IMG/VR virus record: IMGVR_UViG_3300033153_008827
Span: 1 to 37,139 of that record
DNA from: a virus
Strand: one strand, 5' to 3'
Length of the DNA stretch: 37,139 nt
Both the position numbers and the translations under genes were made by a program. Positions within the stretch are counted from its first letter, which is position 1, and every line of letters starts with the position of its first letter. The notes under the pieces were generated by a model. That model had not been told where the DNA came from. It was given only the letters and a program-made list of their open reading frames with translations, and searched no databases. This document shows positions 32,952 through 37,139 of the stretch, one piece after another.

Positions 32952-33307
32952 AATCTACACTGAAGCTCCCAATGAGCATCCGCTGGGTCGGCTGCAACAT
33001 TTATGATTTTAAATTTCTTGCCAGCGCCTTCTATATAATCATCAATTTCAGGCGTAGCAGCTAATTCATTAGTTAGAATTATAGCTTTTGCATCAGTTGG
33101 ATGAACCGACTCATTAAAAACTTCTCTATCTAAATAGGAATCTAGTACGCCTCGTGTAGTAAAAGAGGTTTCTGTAACTACATTTTCGCTTAATTCGGTG
33201 TTATATGCCCCTGAAATCTTAATTAGCGTTAGAATTTTAACAGCATCTGCAAGATCTGTATCGAATGCAGCGCCAAGGTCTCTTTGAATGTCTTCTCTAA
33301 GTCCCAT
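32948..33307 (-). CDS. Head closure / head-tail joining protein
   Basis: The 119-residue product starts MGLREDIQRDLGAAFDTDL and ends FKIINVAADPADAHWELQCRL. A late strand followed by D-P-A-x-x-x-W-x-x-x-x-R is typical of small phage head-closure proteins. Placement between the adaptor-like gene and the gp10-like gene supports this. AGGT lies eight bases before ATG. Confidence 0.65.
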   Translation of the reverse strand: MGLREDIQRDLGAAFDTDLADAVKILTLIKISGAYNTELSENVVTETSFTTRGVLDSYLDREVFNESVHPTDAKAIILTNELAATPEIDDYIEGAGKKFKIINVAADPADAHWELQCRL

Positions 33308-33313
33308 TTTTAA

Positions 33314-33406
33314 TTACCTGTTAATATCTAATTCTAATCGTAAAATTAGAATCGAATAGCGGGGGATTACCCTATTAAATCGAAGAATAGAAGGGGATAA
33401 TCTCAT
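33314..33406 (-). CDS. Possible 30-residue ORF in a neck-gene gap
   Basis: A frame starts at an ATGA overlap with the end of the adaptor-like gene and stops on the TAA within the next gene's ribosome binding region, so it fills the 95-base gap exactly. The product is basic and hydrophobic (MRLSPSILRFNRVIPRYSIL...). It resembles nothing known to me and may be a chance frame over a structured RNA region. Confidence 0.28.
   Translation of the reverse strand: MRLSPSILRFNRVIPRYSILILRLELDINR
33331..33352. other. 8-bp inverted repeat in the gap between neck genes
   Basis: ATTCTAAT and ATTAGAAT surround a 6-base loop, without a T-run. It lies about 25 bases upstream of the head-closure start and could be a weak regulatory hairpin or an operator. 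The rest of this gap (33308-33402) holds no other clear feature. Confidence 0.3.
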
Positions 33407-33819
33407 ACCCTTAATACCATTTTAACTGATTTGTTAATCTTTTTACAAATATCATGTAAGAGCTGATTAACATCATCCTGTGCATCACTAGCTTTAGATC
33501 CAGAAGCAGTGTATTCTGTTTCAGATTCAATAGAGCCAGCCTTTGTACGTTTAAGCGTTACTGCTCCCTTTGTCTCATTTCCAGTTTCAATTAGGGTGCC
33601 TTGAAGATGATCTTCTGCTAATAGGGCATTAGCATATTTAATTTCATCAGGTGGTGTATCTTCATCAAATTCAACACAAGAATAATTTGAATCAAAATAA
33701 ACTCTACCCCAGAAAAGAGCACTGTTCTTATCAGCAGTCTCTGCATCTTCCCAAGTTGTATGCCCAAGCAAATATGAATTAGCCTCAGCTACGGTACAAT
33801 ATGGTGTTACTAGTGCCAT
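33403..33819 (-). CDS. Head-tail adaptor / neck protein (annotated elsewhere as DnaT-like)
   Basis: The 138-residue protein starts MALVTPYCTVAEANSYLLGHTTWEDAETADKNSALFWG. This is the hallmark of a family often labelled DnaT-like ssDNA-binding but found next to neck genes of many phages: T-x-x-E-A-x-x-Y, then W-x-x-A...K-x-x-A-L. KYANALLAEDHL and a C-terminal helix complete the pattern. Its position before the head-closure gene argues for an adaptor role. TAATG couples it to the upstream small gene. Confidence 0.72.
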   Translation of the reverse strand: MALVTPYCTVAEANSYLLGHTTWEDAETADKNSALFWGRVYFDSNYSCVEFDEDTPPDEIKYANALLAEDHLQGTLIETGNETKGAVTLKRTKAGSIESETEYTASGSKASDAQDDVNQLLHDICKKINKSVKMVLRV

Positions 33820-33986
33820 TATGCTTCCTCACTCAATCTACGTTCCTGAATTTTATTAAGCCTTTCTGCAAGTCTTTCTGCGTTCTTTTTTGACTTGTTA
33901 ATGAATCTATATTGGCGTTCAAATACTACTGCCCACATAAGGCCACCTGGCTGCATTGTTTGTTCAACTTTAAATTTATTTTTCAT
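33819..33986 (-). CDS. Small basic protein, 55 residues
   Basis: The frame starts at an ATGA overlap with the endolysin stop and ends at a TAATG overlap with the adaptor-like gene. The product has VVFERQYRFINKSKKNAERLAERLNKIQERR, a basic amphipathic helix. I recognise no family. Double coupling to neighbours makes it likely to be translated. Confidence 0.6.
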   Translation of the reverse strand: MKNKFKVEQTMQPGGLMWAVVFERQYRFINKSKKNAERLAERLNKIQERRLSEEA

Positions 33987-34327
33987 TTATATCCATTATG
34001 CTCAAGTGAATAGTGATTTCCATCGTTAAATCTTCCACCCCACCTAGCATTTGGATCTTGTTGCTCCCACCATTCCCCCAATTCGCGATGGCCTTCTGTT
34101 GAAGATATATATTCACCATCTTTAAACAGATTAAGATCAATCGCAATTTTTAGTTTATGGCATGAATTCTTATGTCCATATCCTTTTTTATCACCCATCA
34201 TGCCAAAGGCTCTTGGATCTCTGAATAAATCTCCACCACGAATGTTAAACCCTAACTCATGCGCCTTATTAATCAAGCGTGGAAGCAGCCTCATAAAACG
34301 CTCTTGCTTTTTGCCTAATGTGCTCAA
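33983..34327 (-). CDS. Endolysin, M15-type L-Ala-D-Glu / D-Ala-D-Ala peptidase
   Basis: The 114-residue protein has the M15 zinc site: H57 and D64 in SCHKLKIAIDLNLF, and H105 in DGNHYS. Surrounding segments (YISSTEGHRELGEWWEQQD, WGGRFNDGNH) match small phage peptidases such as the T5-type endolysin. It cuts peptide bonds in peptidoglycan at lysis. There is no signal peptide, so release needs a holin. It follows a membrane coiled-coil gene directly. Confidence 0.9.
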   Translation of the reverse strand: MSTLGKKQERFMRLLPRLINKAHELGFNIRGGDLFRDPRAFGMMGDKKGYGHKNSCHKLKIAIDLNLFKDGEYISSTEGHRELGEWWEQQDPNARWGGRFNDGNHYSLEHNGYK

Positions 34328-34816
34328 TTATTTTGCCCCCTTTTGCTCAAGGTATCTTACCCGATCTAATATATCTGCATGGATAGAACGATTATCTGCC
34401 TTACATTCGCCAATTACAGCAAGGATATTTTCTTTTCCCCTTTCCCACATTTCAAATGAGAATCTTGTTCCCTTATCATGAAAATCTTCAATATGCTTTA
34501 ATTCAACAAATATAGGGCTCAACTTTAAATCCATTTGAGCATCAATACCATCATGAACCTTTTGAATATTTTCAATTTGAATATCAAATGGTTTTAATTG
34601 CTTGGATACTTCTTTCTCAATATTTCCTTGCATCATAAATAACAATGTAAATAGTGGGATAACTACTGCTACAATCATTCCAATTACTGTAGTCCACATC
34701 CTCCAATCAGGATTAGACCTTATATTTTCCGCTACCATGCCAACACCAAAAAATAACATATTTTTCTTTGCTAACAAAGAAATAGAAAACCAATGAGGAT
34801 CAATTGTACTAAACAT
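34328..34816 (-). CDS. Membrane protein with coiled coil, candidate holin or inner-membrane spanin
   Basis: I chose ATG 34816, which shares a base with the previous stop (TAATG). The frame's earlier GTG at 34822 overlaps the upstream gene. The 162-residue product has one clear membrane segment (WTTVIGMIVAVVIPLFTLLFMM, near residues 43-65), a weaker hydrophobic stretch before it, and a long charged helix with heptad-like spacing after it. Membrane anchor plus coiled coil next to an endolysin fits an inner-membrane spanin, with the nearby lipoprotein as outer partner. A holin is the other option. Confidence 0.55.
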   Translation of the reverse strand: MFSTIDPHWFSISLLAKKNMLFFGVGMVAENIRSNPDWRMWTTVIGMIVAVVIPLFTLLFMMQGNIEKEVSKQLKPFDIQIENIQKVHDGIDAQMDLKLSPIFVELKHIEDFHDKGTRFSFEMWERGKENILAVIGECKADNRSIHADILDRVRYLEQKGAK

Positions 34817-35133
34817 TACCACATTCCATTTTCACGAGCTTTTTCACACCCAAGCAGCCAAGTCATAACCCACCAATAACGAGCGCGAAAATATCGTTGC
34901 TCACTATCTAATATATCTGCTAAGACAGTTGATGCTTGCCAATTAGTAACTGAAGTTCCATCACTCCACTTGCCAGTTTCACATATTTTATCATGAACCC
35001 ACCAAGCTTCAGACCAAATATCAAAAGCTCCGGTTGCTCCATCACTTTCAAATCCTTCTTCAACAATAACATGCTTATCATAGCGTTTACTATAATATCT
35101 TATTGTATAAGGCAGTTTGTATTCCCTTTTCAT
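34816..35133 (-). CDS. DUF1353-like phage protein
   Basis: The 105-residue protein has VEEGFESDGATGAFDIWSEAWWVHDKIC and a late YWWVMTWLLG. This follows the DUF1353 pattern (F-x-S-D-G-A...A-x-x-x-H-D-x-x-C). DUF1353 genes are often found beside phage lysis genes; their function is unknown. It overlaps the lipoprotein gene by four bases and the membrane gene by three. Confidence 0.75.
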   Translation of the reverse strand: MKREYKLPYTIRYYSKRYDKHVIVEEGFESDGATGAFDIWSEAWWVHDKICETGKWSDGTSVTNWQASTVLADILDSEQRYFRARYWWVMTWLLGCEKARENGMW

Positions 35134-35405
35134 TTTGGCACCGCCATATCTAACATGCGATCCATGACTTCAAACGGACTAGCTGCCTCATCAATAACAG
35201 TTTCAAAAGAGCAATCACTTCCGATTTTGATTGTAGCCCCCATAACTTCACGACTAGAAGTAGCTCTGGCGGTACATTCCTGCGAACCATCTGAATGAAT
35301 GATTTTATGATAATCATAGATGGCTCCACCAGCAGAAGCTTTGCCAAATTCTGACATAGAACAGCCAGAAATAAGAAAGGCAGAAAGAATTAAAATGAGT
35401 TTCAT
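35130..35405 (-). CDS. Small lipoprotein, candidate outer-membrane spanin
   Basis: The 91-residue product has a clean signal peptide (MKLILILSAF) with lipobox LISGC and lipidated cysteine at residue 15. GGAGA lies seven bases before ATG. The mature part has two cysteines (QECTARA, GSDCSFE) that may pair. Its place in a lysis group with a membrane coiled-coil protein and an endolysin suggests an Rz1-like role. It is, however, longer than Rz1 and not proline-rich, so this stays tentative. Confidence 0.65.
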   Translation of the reverse strand: MKLILILSAFLISGCSMSEFGKASAGGAIYDYHKIIHSDGSQECTARATSSREVMGATIKIGSDCSFETVIDEAASPFEVMDRMLDMAVPK

Positions 35406-35414
35406 ATTAGTCTC

Positions 35415-35747
35415 CTATACTACAGTATCAAGGTTAGCATAAACTTTGAAAGTCTTAATCTCAGAACTCCAAGTTCCAATTGGCAATGTTACTCTTGCTT
35501 GAATTTTCCAAGTTCCAGTTTGATCTAAATCACCATCAATAGTAGTATATTGAATAATGGCATCTGTTCCATCAGTCTTAAATTCTGCATCTTTAGTTAC
35601 CAATGTTGTTCCATCAGGCTTCATAAAAAATACTGTTTTTACTGTAGCAGTATTAATATCTGATGCTGCAACATCACAATCTAACAAAGGAATTTCAAAT
35701 ACTGTTCCAATATCATTTAGGTGGATTTCTTCTACGCTACAAACCAT
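35415..35747 (-). CDS. Small Ig-like virion protein
   Basis: ATG 35747 has GGAG seven bases upstream and follows the repeat protein stop closely. The frame's earlier start at 35765 is ATA-like and lies inside that gene. The 110-residue product (IGTVFEIPLLDCDV, VFFMKPDGTTLV, IIQYTTIDGDLDQTGTWKIQARV) matches a common phage beta-sandwich related to the BppU N-terminal domain. It may decorate the virion or connect to the repeat protein. Confidence 0.6.
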   Translation of the reverse strand: MVCSVEEIHLNDIGTVFEIPLLDCDVAASDINTATVKTVFFMKPDGTTLVTKDAEFKTDGTDAIIQYTTIDGDLDQTGTWKIQARVTLPIGTWSSEIKTFKVYANLDTVV

Positions 35748-35748
35748 T

Positions 35749-37137
35749 TTATAACTCCGTATCAAAACTAATGAAGGTATTTATCTGAACTTCATCAGAA
35801 CTAGATGTTTGAATACTCAACTCTATATCGACATTATCTGTAATTGTTAATTCATTTGTTACTTTAGTAGTTAATGTTAATGGAATAACCACAACATCAA
35901 TAGGTGGAGTAAGTTTTTCATATCCATAAACAATAGAATCAGTTGCTACTAGCGCACCAGTCCCTGTAACGATTCTTGCTCCAACACCAGCAATATAACT
36001 TTCGCTTGCTTCAAGGAGTCCACTTCCTATTCTTAATATATAACCAGAGCCAGAAATAGTTGAATCTTCAGATTCTAAGTTGCCATATCCAGCAACATGA
36101 ATTCTACCATCACCAGCAATACTTGCATCTATAGCAGATAATGATCCAGATCCTTTATGAATTAATTCTCCTGTTCCATTAATCTCAGCATCATTACTAT
36201 TTAGCGCACCTGTTCCAGAAATACTGCCACTAATGCTTCCACTTCCCTGTATTTCTGATGCATTACTAGCTAAGGTGCCTGTTCCAGAAAGAATCCTTTT
36301 CCCAGTACCTGCTATTAAACTATCTGATCCTTGTAATGCACCAACTCCAAAAATTAAATTATAATGATTACCAATGCCAGCAATTTCTGCATCATTTGAA
36401 TTTAATGAGCCTGTTCCAGCGATATTCCCACTAAGACCACCTTGACCAATAATAGTAGAATCATTTGATAATAATAATCCAGCACCAGAATAAACTCGCT
36501 TTCCTTCTCCATCAATACTAGATGAAGTGGATAATAGTGCCCCTGATCCTATAGATATCCTTTCCCCAACTCCTATTATGCTTGCGCTACTAGAAAATAA
36601 ATTACCATTACCAACTACTATTCTTTTCCCTGTTCCAGCAATAGTAGAATTATTTGATAGTAAACTACCAGTGCCTATTAATATTCTTTCACCTACTCCA
36701 ATAATGCTAGATGAAGTGACTAATAATGTACCAGATCCTACTGAGACTCTTTCCCCAGCCCCTATTATGTTGGCTACACTAGATTGTAATAATCCTATTC
36801 CACTGTGGGTTGCACCACCAGAAATCCAAGTACCACTTCCAAGAATACTTGAATCATCAGAATTTAAGGAGCTAGCCCCAATATGAATTACTTTGCCTGA
36901 TCCATCAATCAAAGAATTATTAGACTCAAGTGCTCCAGCAGCAGTATGTATTAATTCTCCTGCTCCAGCAATAGAACTACTTGTTGCTAATAGTGATCCA
37001 GTTCCTGAGTGGATTACTGCTGTAGTTCCTGTGCCTACTATTAATGGCTGGTCTGATTGTAATATACCAGAGCCAGAATAAATCTTTGTTCCTACTCCAG
37101 CAATAGTTGAATCTGTAGACTCTAATGCTCCTGTAGC
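35749..37137 (-). CDS. Glycine-rich repeat protein (5' end outside window)
   Basis: The frame is open from the window edge to the stop at 35749, so only the C-terminal 462 residues are visible. Nearly all of it is a tandem repeat of G-x-G-x-L-x-S-x-x-S-x-I-x-G-x-G plus a five-residue strand. A non-repeated beta-rich end of ~70 residues follows (IDVVVIPLTLTTKV to ISFDTEL). The regular spacing of glycines and strands suggests a beta-solenoid or fibre. It is the first visible gene of the virion block and precedes an Ig-like protein, so a capsid or neck fibre is possible. I recognise no named family. Confidence 0.6.
   Translation of the reverse strand, partial: ATGALESTDSTIAGVGTKIYSGSGILQSDQPLIVGTGTTAVIHSGTGSLLATSSSIAGAGELIHTAAGALESNNSLIDGSGKVIHIGASSLNSDDSSILGSGTWISGGATHSGIGLLQSSVANIIGAGERVSVGSGTLLVTSSSIIGVGERILIGTGSLLSNNSTIAGTGKRIVVGNGNLFSSSASIIGVGERISIGSGALLSTSSSIDGEGKRVYSGAGLLLSNDSTIIGQGGLSGNIAGTGSLNSNDAEIAGIGNHYNLIFGVGALQGSDSLIAGTGKRILSGTGTLASNASEIQGSGSISGSISGTGALNSNDAEINGTGELIHKGSGSLSAIDASIAGDGRIHVAGYGNLESEDSTISGSGYILRIGSGLLEASESYIAGVGARIVTGTGALVATDSIVYGYEKLTPPIDVVVIPLTLTTKVTNELTITDNVDIELSIQTSSSDEVQINTFISFDTEL
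35905..37137 (-). repeat. At least nineteen ~21-residue (63-base) tandem repeats
   Basis: Most units are 21 residues and a few are 23 or 26. Typical units are GTGSLLSNNSTIAGTGKRIVV and GSGALLSTSSSIDGEGKRVYS. The array continues past the window edge. Neighbouring units differ at DNA level by many third-position changes, so the array is old rather than freshly expanded. Confidence 0.85.
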
Positions 37138-37139
37138 AA

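Noticed and set aside
36527-36886. Proline-rich + strand frame opposite the glycine-rich repeat gene
   Set aside because: It is the antisense of the 63-base repeats: glycine codons read backwards give proline. It has no ribosome binding site and no coupling to neighbours.
35905-37137. Possible CRISPR array
   Set aside because: The 63-base spacing comes from protein repeats in one open frame. Units vary throughout, with no fixed repeat alternating with unique spacers.

Overview
The window is a piece of a tailed double-stranded DNA phage (or prophage) genome. It is AT-rich, densely packed, and full of ATGA/TAATG stop-start overlaps. The tail gene order runs tail tube, frameshifted chaperone, long tape measure, DUF2460, DUF2163, NlpC/P60 and J-like tip protein. 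It matches siphophages and gene transfer agents of Gram-negative hosts. A peptidoglycan M15 endolysin and two small lipoproteins with lipoboxes also point to a Gram-negative host. I cannot name the host.

Two blocks converge on a perfect hairpin at 10943-10971. The left block (about 1-10932, + strand) starts with the end of a possible glycosyltransferase. It continues with a DnaQ-like proofreading exonuclease and a DnaE-type (C-family) DNA polymerase. A nucleotide-metabolism cassette follows: a YfbR/DatZ-like HD hydrolase, a diverged ThyX-like protein with a cysteine-rich tail, and a nucleoside 2-deoxyribosyltransferase-like enzyme. After these come a 57-residue CsrA-like protein and an ATP-dependent DNA ligase. 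From 7021 to 10932 there is a run of small genes: a tandem-HTH protein, a small lipoprotein, a membrane protein, and two pairs of diverged paralogs. From about 8370 the base composition looks less AT-rich.

The right block (37139 down to 10981, - strand) is the virion module. In transcription order it begins with a partial protein made of at least nineteen ~21-residue glycine-rich repeats and a small Ig-like protein. A lysis group follows: lipoprotein, DUF1353-like, membrane coiled coil, M15 endolysin. Then come neck proteins, the tail terminator, a tail tube protein with a C-terminal SwmB/Ig-like domain, tail assembly chaperones with a -1 frameshift, and a 1428-residue tape measure protein. 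Between the tape measure and the standard tail-tip genes sits the oddest part of the window: a two-gene cassette (DUF2460-like protein plus ~410-residue Ig-tipped protein) present three times in tandem at 18596-25446, followed by a fourth, shorter relative of the second gene. The block closes with the usual DUF2460, DUF2163, NlpC/P60 and J-like genes and a DUF2793-like protein.

The most unusual items are the triplicated tail-tip cassette, in which three C-terminal repeats agree within each protein and differ between proteins; the HD/ThyX-like/deoxyribosyltransferase cassette beside the phage's own polymerase, which could feed a DNA base modification; and the CsrA-like protein, which has lost the arginines that normally bind RNA. 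All identifications come from reading the sequence. No database search was run.
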